Origin: Alphaproteobacteria bacterium
Lineage (GTDB): Bacteria > Pseudomonadota > Alphaproteobacteria > Caulobacterales > Maricaulaceae
Assembly: GCA_024742735.1 (NCBI GenBank)
Contig: JANSXV010000005.1
Location: 62,001 to 126,000, forward strand
DNA length: 64,000 nt
Direction of reading: 5' to 3'
The position numbers and the translations under genes were made by a program. This document shows positions 38,801 to 47,751 of this stretch, in pieces; positions within the stretch are counted from its first letter, which is position 1; each line of letters starts with the position of its first letter. The notes beneath the pieces are model-generated. The model did no database searches and was not told the origin of the DNA. It worked only from the letters and a program-made list of their open reading frames with translations.

Positions 38801-39156
38801 TTGGCGAACATTCCAACCAAAAGCTCATGCGCGCCGGACAGGGCTCGCAGCGTGATGCTGTCGTCGATAGCGCCCGACGAATGGGAATACTTGTTGCGGC
38901 CAGCGAGAGCGGCAGACGCGGCGTCGCGCATCTCCGGCTTCAAATGGTTCTGGAAGACGTCCCGCCAATTATTGATGATGACGTAGAGCAAGGCATAGGC
39001 ATCAAGATCGGCCTTCGGCGCCAGGCTGTTGGGCACCCGCGCCTGCATGCGCCAATGCGTGCCGTATTGCTTTTTCATATACTCGTTGACGAAGGGCAGC
39101 GCGCCCTTCTCCACGAGCTCCAGCATCGTGCCAATCCGGTCCCTGTTTGTCGTCAT
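35854..39156 (-). CDS. DUF499 ATPase with N-terminal HEPN-like domain (HmaC-like)
   Basis: 1100 residues. The N-terminal 120 residues look like a Swt1-type HEPN domain with RNKYSH (Arg87 to His92), an RX4H motif. A charged linker (about 145-175) leads to a DUF499 AAA-type ATPase: Walker A TNFGGGKTH (262-270) and Walker B-like SLILLDELVAYVR (about 380). The C-terminal part holds further DUF499 sequence. DUF499 ATPases travel with DUF1156 methylases in defence islands. It follows the methylase by 34 bases. Antiviral action is inferred from family and context. Confidence 0.88.
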   Translation of the reverse strand: MTTNRDRIGTMLELVEKGALPFVNEYMKKQYGTHWRMQARVPNSLAPKADLDAYALLYVIINNWRDVFQNHLKPEMRDAASAALAGRNKYSHSSGAIDDSITLRALSGAHELLVGMFAKQQAEAAKALFDGLQNDMVRRRLEAEGKLKKPAAADDKPAAPAVTKKTEEEKQPDFLGGGRVEGLTPWRIACPPRDDVLEGRLNKDAFAANLAAAARGEGSETYKDSRAFFNATHLTHGLELTLGNAAKRLGGGGGPSTIGLQTNFGGGKTHTLLSLLHMARLGDPASVEALASMKSQFDGLSLGNVKTAVFVGTDKGPDVPLDTVDGHPVRTLWGYLAHSLAGREGLSIIEAAEAAGTNPGGEAFKRVLDAAGGPSLILLDELVAYVRQLDNERYEAHLSFIQSMTEAAAQSDNALIVGSLPESDIEAGGGEKGLDTLRRLEKLFGRTQSSWQPAQGSETYAVIRRRLFQELDDNGEKARKRTVEAFRKIYRDNKGDFPAGTAEKDYEEKLFEAYPVHPMLFDKLSSEWGGLDKFQRTRGVLSLLARTIYASYREGRDDPLILPSSLQIDDPEVRGALIEPLDSPAWGSIVDAEVDGDRSLPVRIEMSRTRYREKRIASRASRAVFVCTAPQGDARGGLTGPELRLACVQPGDQVSIFGDALRELSEQSSYLYEAEGRYWFGSKPTLNKLAANRAGDVDADQIDAEIVKALQEDERARGQWSGVHTAPYPPQDVEDRPATRLVILGPDTPYSQGDASAAYLAALDAVSRRAGGQRRFRNALVFLAADERQLEEVRKTMRRALAWKGISEDRALDLTESQKQDAASRAAEAMKGARQAIRKAWSHLLSPEPSSDGGATLILDRTGLRPTGQRSPAEAAWDKAQEADFVISRLGKASLTDRLRDLWPDEQSHLSVDQVKDWFFEFPYMERLRDDQVLADALADALVDLDERNVAFGIASAEQDGKYSDLKFNQSAVVRFGSGQLLVRREVAETQLQAAQPASEAGDEGGAQPGRPSAPGGVKEPEKARPTRFTGTISLDALRGASKAGLIFNDVIGELDSADGVDLKITLEITATSRSGFPEDVEEIVRDNAKDLGFDTQRFD

Positions 39157-39190
39157 GCTATCCCTCCGGCGATCTGCGCCGCCTCAATTC

Positions 39191-42106
39191 TCAAAATAAG
39201 TTTGATTGTTCAGGCGCTGGCGAATAACCGCGCTCGTTCGCCTCGTCTGCCGCCGTCTCGATACCCGGCCAGCTGGTCTGAAGCTGGTTCCAGACCAGCG
39301 CTTCGTCATTCTCGCCACGCGTGGTCGCCATTTCGAACATTCGTTCGGCGATCAGGAGCACGTCTGCCGCCGCCGTCGGCTTCTCGGCCAGCAGCTGACC
39401 GCACTTCGCCAGTCCGCCATCTTCGGCGGTCAGCGCCCGCGCCAGATGCTGGGCCATCTCCCAGAGCGTGAAAGTCGCATCCTTGGACGGCGTCCAGCCG
39501 TCTTCCATCTCACCGCGGGACAGGAGCTTGGCGTCGCCTTGCCGGGCGTGAAACAATCCGGAAGCGTTGAGCGAATTGATATCCAGATTGAAGCCTTGAA
39601 GCTGCTGGATTGCATCGCCTGCCCTACCCTTGTGGAGCCCGTAGCCGAATTGCTGATACCATTCGAGGGCAAAGCGGGTTTCCGCATCCAAATCCTCGGT
39701 GCCTTCGGTTAGGATGGCGTCGATCTCACGATTGATCAGCGCCAAGGCGGTCGCCACACTCATCGGGCTATCGTCGCTTTCGCGGATCATGGCGTATTTT
39801 GAAAACACGCCGATGCCTGGGCCGATAGCAGCCTGGCGGCGGTCGGGGAGCGGAATGCCAGCTTTCTGGTGATCCAGAATTGCCTGCTGCATGGCCGGGC
39901 GAAGTTCACGGAGGAAGTCTCGGCGGTTGATGGCACCAGCCGTCGCTGCACGAGGACGGCAAACGAGAACTACGGAAGCGGCCAGAGCATTAGTGCCCGA
40001 CGCGATCATCCGGTTTGATAGCTCTGTGCGGATTGGCCAGGTGCCGTCTATTTGCAACCCAGCGTCAACAACCGCTTGAAGGAAGGCTGCCCAACCCGGG
40101 GAAAGAACACCATCCTTCGAAACTTCCGACTGCTTGAATGCATAGTAAACCGCCAGCGGGAAATCTTGGTCCGACATGGATCGAAAAGCCTGAATGGCGT
40201 CGCGCATACCGGACATAAAGTGCTGTTCTGCCGACTTTCGACCACCGTGCCGGTACGGGGAGGCGACAAGCTCGTCCAGCTTTGGGGTCAATGAGCGCCG
40301 GAACAATCCGCTAAATGTTCCCTTCAAGGTTCGGCGAAGCCAAACGTAGAAGAAATCTGAAAGGTCCGCATAACCGATGTTGTCATAGTAGGGCGGATCG
40401 GTCGAAATAATGGGTGGTATGGCCGCGCTTTTTACGTTTTGCGCTGTGATCAATTCAATCTGACCACACGCACCACCAGACTGCCACCCCTCGATGCTTT
40501 CCGCTGTCCAGTTTACCGCTCCCAAAAATGAACCGGTACCCTCCAATAGCGTGTTCAGCTCAGCATAGTCCCAAACCATCGCGAGCGACTGGCGTGCAAA
40601 GGTTGGGCGGGTACTGTCGCGCGCGGTAAACCAACTACATAGTGTAGACCCTCTATCCGCGAGCTTGGACAGTGCAAATCCTAGATAGATGGAAATCGCC
40701 TGCGAATAAGCGCGCGCTCCTGCGCCGCCATCTTCTACGGAATTTGGATCGGTTCGCTGACACCAATATGAGCTGCGAGACGCATCCCCCATAACCTCTT
40801 CCTCAACAGATTTTATCAAATCTGAGAAGGTCGAAAGTGCGGTCAATTGCCGAGGACTGAACAGCTTGTCAAAACTGTCTAGCCCATAATTTGCAACCCA
40901 GAAATTTCGAGGATCGTCCGGCAGCTTTTGCTCAATTTCTGGGAGCTCTGGGCGGGGCACCGAGCTAGCGGCTTCATGTTCTGCTGTGGGCTCCAAATAC
41001 ACGCGACCACTTGTACCTTCTGCCACTCTGGCGATTAATCGACTTCTCAGGTTGCCGCTTAATGCTTCGGCTTTGAGGTAATCAGGCGAAATTGCAGCCC
41101 CAGAAAAGGCACAAGTGAAGTTGGCTCCGCGCCCTGCCTGGGTACCGGATTTTGCTTTGGCGAGAGCATCCTTTGTGTGCGGCCCGCTGACTAACTTAAA
41201 GGTCCAGCCGTCTGTTGAATGAGGGTCGAGCGTTGGTCGCGCAATAACTTCTCTGCCAGGCTTGGAAGAGATTATCTGCGTCGACATTAGCGGTGTGTGC
41301 CGCCCGTTTTGCGCTGGGTCAGGAGAAGCTACAGTTCTCGCCCAAAGCCATGCCACGGTACGCAATTCGTTGCCGTTTTCGCCAATCGACAGCGGGTACA
41401 TTCCAGCTAGAAGCTCATGCGCTTTGTCTCGCACACGTGAGCCATAGTAGCGAATATCATTCGCCAAGCCGCGGGCACCATCCCAGCTCTCGGCAATCAA
41501 CCCCTGCCCCTGGCGCTCTGGACATACTGATGGCGCACCGTCAAACCGCGCAGGAAAGTCCACGAGCGATTTACTAATCAGTGCTGATACCGGGTTTATG
41601 TCGGAGCCTTTCGCGAGCAACCCCAGACGCTGGGCCTCCAGCGGGATGGACCCACCCCCGCAGAACGGGTCATAGACCGGCGGCGCATATTCCTGAAGGT
41701 AGGCGAGGACGGCCTTGTCATCGGATCGCGCTGGCGGTTCCTCACCACGCCCCCAAGCCACCGAGCGTGCAATCTCCCATCGGGCCGCCTCAATTGCGGA
41801 TTTGAAACGCGTCTGATCCTTGGCGTCGGATTTCGGCCATTCGACCATGTTCTCGATCACGCCATGCAAACGGCGGCGCTCCCGATCCTGATCCTCTTCT
41901 GTCTTGAACTTTTCCGGCCAGGCTGACGGGTCATCGACTAGCTGCGCAAAGATCACCGCCCGGCAAGCCGCCAAAGGCCGCCGCGCCCACCACAAATGCA
42001 GGGTCGACGGATGCCCATGACGAACTGACTTCTCCCGGCTCGACGCGGCATTGATCGCGTCCAGGGGCAGGGAATGTTCGATGAGTTTCTTGCGGATGGT
42101 GGTCAT
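39191..42106 (-). CDS. DUF1156 DNA adenine methyltransferase (HmaB-like)
   Basis: 971 residues. The DUF1156 signature LPLDAINAASSREKSVRHGHPSTLHLWWARRPLAA occupies residues 13-47, here cited as LPLDAINA and HPSTLHLWWARRPLA. The SAM site is DPFCGGGSIPLEA (146-158), and the N6-adenine catalytic motif is DPPYYDNIGYADLSDFF. It probably marks host DNA for the linked helicase/ATPase/nuclease genes. It starts 12 bases after the upstream nuclease gene. The middle of the gene (about 40.3-41.4 kb) is visibly less GC-rich than its ends. Confidence 0.9.
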   Translation of the reverse strand: MTTIRKKLIEHSLPLDAINAASSREKSVRHGHPSTLHLWWARRPLAACRAVIFAQLVDDPSAWPEKFKTEEDQDRERRRLHGVIENMVEWPKSDAKDQTRFKSAIEAARWEIARSVAWGRGEEPPARSDDKAVLAYLQEYAPPVYDPFCGGGSIPLEAQRLGLLAKGSDINPVSALISKSLVDFPARFDGAPSVCPERQGQGLIAESWDGARGLANDIRYYGSRVRDKAHELLAGMYPLSIGENGNELRTVAWLWARTVASPDPAQNGRHTPLMSTQIISSKPGREVIARPTLDPHSTDGWTFKLVSGPHTKDALAKAKSGTQAGRGANFTCAFSGAAISPDYLKAEALSGNLRSRLIARVAEGTSGRVYLEPTAEHEAASSVPRPELPEIEQKLPDDPRNFWVANYGLDSFDKLFSPRQLTALSTFSDLIKSVEEEVMGDASRSSYWCQRTDPNSVEDGGAGARAYSQAISIYLGFALSKLADRGSTLCSWFTARDSTRPTFARQSLAMVWDYAELNTLLEGTGSFLGAVNWTAESIEGWQSGGACGQIELITAQNVKSAAIPPIISTDPPYYDNIGYADLSDFFYVWLRRTLKGTFSGLFRRSLTPKLDELVASPYRHGGRKSAEQHFMSGMRDAIQAFRSMSDQDFPLAVYYAFKQSEVSKDGVLSPGWAAFLQAVVDAGLQIDGTWPIRTELSNRMIASGTNALAASVVLVCRPRAATAGAINRRDFLRELRPAMQQAILDHQKAGIPLPDRRQAAIGPGIGVFSKYAMIRESDDSPMSVATALALINREIDAILTEGTEDLDAETRFALEWYQQFGYGLHKGRAGDAIQQLQGFNLDINSLNASGLFHARQGDAKLLSRGEMEDGWTPSKDATFTLWEMAQHLARALTAEDGGLAKCGQLLAEKPTAAADVLLIAERMFEMATTRGENDEALVWNQLQTSWPGIETAADEANERGYSPAPEQSNLF

Positions 42107-42118
42107 GAAATGGCGTGC

Positions 42119-42748
42119 TCAAATATCTTCTGATGGATTGGGATAGACCTTGCCGTCAGGTCCGACAAACAGGGCGGTCACCTGAACGCGCTGTTTCGCC
42201 AGCTCCGGCAATCGGTCCCACAGGCCGCGAAACTGCTTCATGTCCGGCAGGGCGATGGAATAGCGGGCATCCGGATCGTCCATACGCTGGAGAAGCTCGC
42301 CCAGCATGGCGATGAAGTAATTGACGCGCATGGCCTGGCGCGATCCACAGCCCTTCGCCTCGATCAGCCAACGCTCCTGACCACGCTGGGCGATGATGTC
42401 GACACCCCGCTCACGGCCCCAGGCAACCTCGACAGTCCAACCGTCATTCTCAAGCCATGTCTTGATCGCGGCTTTAACTTCATCCTCGGACAATCCATCG
42501 CTTTCATCCGACGTGGGGATAGGTTCCGCCCGCTGCGTCACAATCGGTGCATCCCCGATCCAGTTCCGGATCGTACCAGAGGCAGGATCGGACAACCGCT
42601 TGATTGCTCCAGCAGATGCCATCCGGCGGCAATACTGATTGGCCTGGCTGGGATGATCGGCGCGGCTTTTAAGCCGGTCGGTCAGCTCCCGATCCGTCTG
42701 GCCGTCCTTTGCCCGCAGCGCATCGATGATCTGGTCAGAAAACGCCAT
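42119..42748 (-). CDS. Winged-helix plus PD-(D/E)XK domain protein
   Basis: 209 residues. The first about 65 look like a winged helix (ELTDRLKSRADHPSQANQYCRRMASAGAIKRL). After a linker, the second half has GVDIIAQRGQERWLIEAKG with Asp117, Glu130 and Lys132 in the spacing of a PD-(D/E)XK nuclease, followed by conserved-looking helices. Its ATG shares one base with the helicase stop. It may be the DNA-cutting or DNA-reading part of the system. Confidence 0.75.
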   Translation of the reverse strand: MAFSDQIIDALRAKDGQTDRELTDRLKSRADHPSQANQYCRRMASAGAIKRLSDPASGTIRNWIGDAPIVTQRAEPIPTSDESDGLSEDEVKAAIKTWLENDGWTVEVAWGRERGVDIIAQRGQERWLIEAKGCGSRQAMRVNYFIAMLGELLQRMDDPDARYSIALPDMKQFRGLWDRLPELAKQRVQVTALFVGPDGKVYPNPSEDI

Positions 42749-45700
42749 CAGACGAGCCTCGGCTCGGCCGCTCCCTGGGCGACCAGGTCACGAACCAGAA
42801 AAGCGCGCTTGGTGTCCTTGAAATCGCCCTGGTCCCAGAAGCGGCTGGCCGGGTCGGTGATGTAAACCGGCCGCTGGGCGAAGCCATCTTCGACCGGTAC
42901 GACAACCAGATGATATTGCTCCCCGGCATTGCGCGCCTGGAGCATCTCATTCTTCGTGACGAAGATTTCCTTGCCGCCGACGACGCGCGCCTTCACCTCC
43001 AGCATCAGCATGCGGTTGTCGCTGGTGAAGCTCTCAATGTCCCAGCCGCGATTGAGGTGGGAAACATCAACCGGCGTACGACCGGCGGCGCGCTCGGCGG
43101 CAATAACAGCGTCCATGCCGATTTTCTCGCTGATGGAAGTATCCTCGGCCATGCCGTCCGGCCCTACATCCTCGCCCTTGAGACGCGCCAGAAGGCCGCT
43201 GGGGACGACCAGCGCACCGCCGCATACTTCTGGTGCCCGCGCAGACAGGGCGCGCTCCTTTTCGATCTCGGCGAGCCGCTGATCGAGACGGTTGGTCAGG
43301 CGCTCGACCCGCTCCTGCGCTTTGCGCTTAGGCAGGGTCTCGTCCTTGCCCGCCCGGATCGCCGTGTCGTGCTTGGCGATGCGATTGTCCCAGAAACGGA
43401 TTTCCTTGCCGAGCCGGTAGCGAACCTCCCGCTCGACCTTCTCCAGATGCTCCAGCCGCCGCGCCTTGATCTGTTCCAGGTGCTTGGCGACCAGATGCTC
43501 GGCCACGAAGGCGCGCGCCCGTTCCGCCAGATCGCCGGTAAGCCAGCCAGCTTCAAGCAACGGGGCAACCAGGGCTTCCTCGCCGTCTTCCAGGGGTCGC
43601 AGGTCGAGATAGGGGGCAGCGCCCGCCGACTTCGCCTCGCCGCGTTCATTCATAAGGACAAAGTCTATCCGCCGGGACACTGACCGCGCCGCTCCGTTGG
43701 GAGCCAGCCGACCGTCCGTGACTTCATGCTCCGCCATAACGAGCAGCTGAGGCTCAATGCCGGGATTAATCTCGTTGACCAGGACAGTACCCTGTTGAAG
43801 GGCCAGGCCGTAATTCTGAAGCGTCAAATCGAGCACCGCTTCCAAGAGCGGATGGCCCGGAGCAATCAGAGCCGCCTGAGGCTCCTTCCCGCGATGGGCC
43901 TTGTCGAAACAGACCCGCTCATAGCGCTCGAGCACCGGATCGCCAGACCCGGTATGTTGATCGTGCGCCCGCACCGAAGCCGGGACGCGCAGGATTTCAT
44001 ACCGACCCGTCTCGCGCTCTTCCATCACACCGCCCAATCGGCGGAAAGCCTCCTGGAAGAATTGCCGGACATAGTGCGGCTGGAGCCGCTCCGCCGAGGC
44101 CCGTTCCATTTCGAGGCGAAGCTTCTCCACATCGCCGACCGACAAGCTCTCCATCGAGAGCTGGGCACGCCGGGAGAGCTCCTCGATATGCTCGCGATTG
44201 ACCGCGCCATCGACCGCAATCTGGAGCCGTTCCCTCACGGCCGGATCATCCCCATAGCGGACAGCCTCAAACAGGAGATCATTGAGTGACTTCTGTTCGA
44301 ACAGCTCGCCCAGCACATCATAGACCTTGCCCTTGAGCGCCTTGCGCGCCTCTTCCAGCTTTTCCAGCAGGCGCTCATAGACCTGGCCTTCACGGGTTTC
44401 GCCCGCGACGAGGTTGAAGAGGTGGCAAACTTCCGTCTGGCCGATCCGGTGAATACGCCCGAAGCGCTGTTCCAGCCGGTTCGGGTTCCAGGGCAGATCG
44501 TAATTGATCATGAGGTGCGAACCGCGCTGGAGGTTCACGCCTTCGCCCGCCGCGTCATTGGCGATCAGGACCCGCACCTCCGGGTCGTCATTGAAGGCCG
44601 CCACCGCAGCCCGGCGATGCTGGCGCGGCACGCCGCCATGAATGACCCGTACCGCATTAGGATCGCCGATCCGCGCCGTGATCTTCTCCTGGAGATATTC
44701 CAGCGTGTCCTTGGGTTCGGTGAAGATCAGGACTTTTTTCTGCTTGCCCTCTACCGGGTCATAAACCGGCGGTTGGTCCAGTATGGAGGCCAGTTGGCTC
44801 CATTTCGTGTCTTCGCCTGACTGGCAGACAGCATAGGCCTGCTCTTCGAGGATTTTCAGGCTGGAGATTTCCGCCTCCAGCTCGGCCAGTGTCCGGGCGC
44901 TTGACGCCTGATCGATGGCGTCCTCCTCCATCGCCTCGCGTTCTTCCTCGGACAAATCCTCCAGATCATCGAGATCGTCCGGGATGCGCGTCGCCGGGTT
45001 CAGTTCGAGCAGACCGCCGCCCTGGCTGCGAATGCGCTCCTCATCGAGGCGCGCTTCCAGGCGCTCCTTACGCCGTTTCAGCGACCGCCAGATCGCCCGC
45101 GGTGATGAGGCCAGACGACGCTGGAGGGTTTGCAGGGCGAAGCCGACATTATTGCGCCGGCGGCCGCCACCCTCCTCGATATTGTCCGCCCGGTTCATTT
45201 CCTCGCGGACATAGTCCGTCACCGCCGTGTAGAGCGCGGCTTCCGCTGGGGAGAGCTTGTAGCTGACCGTCTTGGCCACGCGCTCCGGAAAGAGCGGGCG
45301 TCCATCGAACCAATAGAGCTCTTCCTTCACTAGTCGGCGCATCAGGTCGCTGGGGTCCGCGCCGCGCATGCCCTCACGGAATTTGCCCTCGAACCGGTCC
45401 GCATCGAGCAGGGACAGGAAGAGCTGGAAGTCCTCCTCCTTGCCGTTGTGCGGCGTGGCGGTCATCAGCAGGAGATTGCGTGTCTGTTCGCCCAGAAATT
45501 TGCCCAGACGGAAGCGTTTGGTGAACTTCGCCTCATTGCCGAAATAGCTCGCCGACATGCGGTGCGCTTCGTCGCAGATGATCAGGTCGAAGTCAGCGGC
45601 CGCCTTGATCTTCTCCTGAAGCTCCTCGGACCGCGAGGCCATGTCGAGGCGCATGATCAAGCGGTCATGCGAGGAGAACGGATTGCCGCCATAGGAGGCG

Positions 45701-46260
45701 TTGATCATGTCGCGCGTGACGATCTCGAAGCTGAGATCGAACTTTTCCTGGAGCTCGTCCTGCCACTGCTCGACCAGCGATCCCGGCGCCACGATCATGC
45801 AGCGCTGCAGATCCCCGCGCAGGGCCAGCTCTTTGATCAGAAGGCCCGCCATGATCGTCTTGCCTGCCCCAGGGTCATCGGCCAGCAGGAAGCGCAGCGG
45901 CTGGCGGGGCAGCATCTCGCCATAGACCGCTGTGATCTGGTGCGGAAGCGGTTCGATAGCCGCTGAGGTGAGTGCGAGGTAGGGATCAAAAAGGTGAGCC
46001 AGCCGAATACGGCGCGCCTCAGCGGCCAGCCGGAAGTCCTCGGCGTCGCCATCCAGGGCAAAGGGCCGGGTTGCCGAACCCGAAGAGAGAGCGCCTTCCT
46101 CGTCGCGCGTGACAATCCGCTCGTCGAGGCGCTTGTTGTCTTTGTAGACCACCTCGACCCGGTCCGAACCCAGCCATTTCACGCTTTTGACAAGCGCAAC
46201 GCCGTGCGGGCTCAGCCCTTCAACGGATATTCCTTCGACGATCTCCTCGAGCTTCAGCAT
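42748..46260 (-). CDS. SNF2-type helicase with C-terminal DUF3883 (HmaA/DrmD-like)
   Basis: 1170 residues. Helicase motif I is DDPGAGKT (128-135), motif II DEAH (230-233), motif III MTATPHNGKEEDFQLFL, and motif VI QRFGRIHRIGQ. A helical middle region and a coiled coil (about 920-1010) follow. The C-terminus has DUF3883 (WDIESFTSDNRMLMLEVKAR), a restriction-enzyme-like fold. GGGGG lies just before ATG 46260. It is the first gene of the tight operon. The architecture matches helicases of DISARM (DrmD) and of helicase-methylase-ATPase systems. Confidence 0.9.
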   Translation of the reverse strand: MLKLEEIVEGISVEGLSPHGVALVKSVKWLGSDRVEVVYKDNKRLDERIVTRDEEGALSSGSATRPFALDGDAEDFRLAAEARRIRLAHLFDPYLALTSAAIEPLPHQITAVYGEMLPRQPLRFLLADDPGAGKTIMAGLLIKELALRGDLQRCMIVAPGSLVEQWQDELQEKFDLSFEIVTRDMINASYGGNPFSSHDRLIMRLDMASRSEELQEKIKAAADFDLIICDEAHRMSASYFGNEAKFTKRFRLGKFLGEQTRNLLLMTATPHNGKEEDFQLFLSLLDADRFEGKFREGMRGADPSDLMRRLVKEELYWFDGRPLFPERVAKTVSYKLSPAEAALYTAVTDYVREEMNRADNIEEGGGRRRNNVGFALQTLQRRLASSPRAIWRSLKRRKERLEARLDEERIRSQGGGLLELNPATRIPDDLDDLEDLSEEEREAMEEDAIDQASSARTLAELEAEISSLKILEEQAYAVCQSGEDTKWSQLASILDQPPVYDPVEGKQKKVLIFTEPKDTLEYLQEKITARIGDPNAVRVIHGGVPRQHRRAAVAAFNDDPEVRVLIANDAAGEGVNLQRGSHLMINYDLPWNPNRLEQRFGRIHRIGQTEVCHLFNLVAGETREGQVYERLLEKLEEARKALKGKVYDVLGELFEQKSLNDLLFEAVRYGDDPAVRERLQIAVDGAVNREHIEELSRRAQLSMESLSVGDVEKLRLEMERASAERLQPHYVRQFFQEAFRRLGGVMEERETGRYEILRVPASVRAHDQHTGSGDPVLERYERVCFDKAHRGKEPQAALIAPGHPLLEAVLDLTLQNYGLALQQGTVLVNEINPGIEPQLLVMAEHEVTDGRLAPNGAARSVSRRIDFVLMNERGEAKSAGAAPYLDLRPLEDGEEALVAPLLEAGWLTGDLAERARAFVAEHLVAKHLEQIKARRLEHLEKVEREVRYRLGKEIRFWDNRIAKHDTAIRAGKDETLPKRKAQERVERLTNRLDQRLAEIEKERALSARAPEVCGGALVVPSGLLARLKGEDVGPDGMAEDTSISEKIGMDAVIAAERAAGRTPVDVSHLNRGWDIESFTSDNRMLMLEVKARVVGGKEIFVTKNEMLQARNAGEQYHLVVVPVEDGFAQRPVYITDPASRFWDQGDFKDTKRAFLVRDLVAQGAAEPRLV

Positions 46261-46406
46261 TGCTCCCCCATCCAGGCTGCGAGCCGCAGCAACTAAATTG
46301 TTAATATCGTTACCGGCTGCTCCGCTCGCGGTCTAGTTGCCAACTGGCTTTATTCCGACCGGTGGAAGAGCAAATCAGATCAGGATGGAGGCACAAGACG
46401 ACAAAA

Positions 46407-47489
46407 CTAGTCACCCATGAGCTGGCGGCGAATTTTCTGGACCTGCGCCCAATCCGCCCTGAGGGCTTCGTAGAGCGCCGCGGCGTTTTCAGGTAGCCTG
46501 TGAGGGCCGAGGGCCTGAACGCGTCTCCACAGGGCTGTATGAGCTGGAATTTGCGCCCTCCGGGCAAGGTTAGCGCTTTCGAACTCGAAATGGGCGTCCG
46601 CCAGGGCGCGGAAGCGCTGTTCGGCGGTGGCGGCCCGGCGTTCGAGGTCGGCAGCGATGGCCGGGCATTCTGTGCGGGCCCGTCGGAGGGCGGACTTACC
46701 GGGCCAGGTGTATTGATCGAACGTCCAGCTCGGCAGGCCTCCGATCCGCTCTTCCGGGGGCATGGGATCGGCAGTAGCTGTCACATCACCCTTTTCCTGG
46801 TTCCCGGCCTCTTCGAGCACTGAGATCAGCGGCAGAACATGCCCCGTCAATCGAAGCCCTTCGCGGGCGATAATCTCCAAGACGGGATCGCCTGCCAAAC
46901 CGGAAAGGATTGACAGGACACGCTCCCGGTCCGCCTCCGGATGTTGAACCACCTGACCTGAGCACCCGATCCCGCTTAGCTGCCAAACGGCCTTGGCCTG
47001 TTGAACCGCCGTCGCCGTGTCACCCGTGACCCAGCATTCAGCCTCAGCGAAGGGCAGCAGGTCGAAATCGACCATCGGCTCCGCCTCACCCAAATCATAC
47101 AGGCCCAGGTGGAGCAGGTTGTTCGCGACCTGGGTTTTCGGCGCGTCGCAGAGACGACCGATCAGATGGGCGGCCACACTCCAGCAAACCGGAGATGCGC
47201 CACGTCGAGGCGCACAGGCGAGCACGTCCAGCGCGAGCTGTTTGTCCAGCAGGCCAACATCCTCGAAGAGTGTGACGCTCACGCGCCTCCAAAAACGGGC
47301 CGGCTGAACATCAAACAGTCGTTGGCCCGCCTTCAGCGCCCAATCTGTTTCGCTGCGGCGGATAGCCTTTTGCAGGAGAGATGCGGCGATGTGGGTGTCG
47401 ATGCGCAGATAGGGCGTATCGGGCAAGGGCCTCGCCATCGCCTCGGTTACGACCTGCTGTCGAACGCCGGAAAGAAATGCATTGATCAT
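46407..47489 (-). CDS. Protein with a RarA/MgsA collar-like domain
   Basis: 360 residues. The N-terminal region with ASLLQKAIRRSETDWALKAG, FWRRVSVTLFEDVGLLDKQLALDVL resembles the C-terminal collar of RarA/MgsA clamp-loader-like ATPases, yet no ATPase domain is present. The rest is helical and unrecognised, with a charged C-terminal coiled coil. A perfect AGGAGGT precedes the ATG. It lies 146 bases before the helicase in the same direction, so it may be co-transcribed with the defence operon or be separately promoted. Confidence 0.6.
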   Translation of the reverse strand: MINAFLSGVRQQVVTEAMARPLPDTPYLRIDTHIAASLLQKAIRRSETDWALKAGQRLFDVQPARFWRRVSVTLFEDVGLLDKQLALDVLACAPRRGASPVCWSVAAHLIGRLCDAPKTQVANNLLHLGLYDLGEAEPMVDFDLLPFAEAECWVTGDTATAVQQAKAVWQLSGIGCSGQVVQHPEADRERVLSILSGLAGDPVLEIIAREGLRLTGHVLPLISVLEEAGNQEKGDVTATADPMPPEERIGGLPSWTFDQYTWPGKSALRRARTECPAIAADLERRAATAEQRFRALADAHFEFESANLARRAQIPAHTALWRRVQALGPHRLPENAAALYEALRADWAQVQKIRRQLMGD

Positions 47490-47646
47490 TTGAACCTCCT
47501 GATGTCGGGAGGTCCGCGACCATTCGCGCCCACTTCGATCGTGGCTGGGGGAGCGGCGAGGTCAATTGATTGACATTAAGTGCAACTGGATTGGATTGGA
47601 TTTAAATAGAAAAACAATAAATTTCAGCGCCCTAGGCTATTTCTAC

Positions 47647-47675
47647 TTGATTACATTCTACACCAGCGGTATACG
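47647..47675 (+). promoter_or_regulatory. Putative sigma-70 promoter for the HTH-RT pair
   Basis: TTGATT (47647-47652) and TATACG (47670-47675) are separated by 17 bases, each matching the consensus at four of six positions, about 76 bases before the HTH start. The surrounding 47490-47751 region is AT-rich and must also serve the leftward gene at 47489. Confidence 0.4.
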
Positions 47676-47751
47676 GAAATTTCCAAGGAAGGAGACGTGA
47701 TAACAACACGGCCGTCCTTGGGGCGCGCCACAGATGCGGAGGCGCGCAGAC

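Noticed and set aside
38143-39471. 442-residue plus-strand frame
   Set aside because: It is antisense to the DUF499 and DUF1156 genes.
47490-47751. A retron-type msr/msd RNA upstream of the RT
   Set aside because: No pair of inverted repeats with a long stem or priming G context could be seen; only short hairpins occur.
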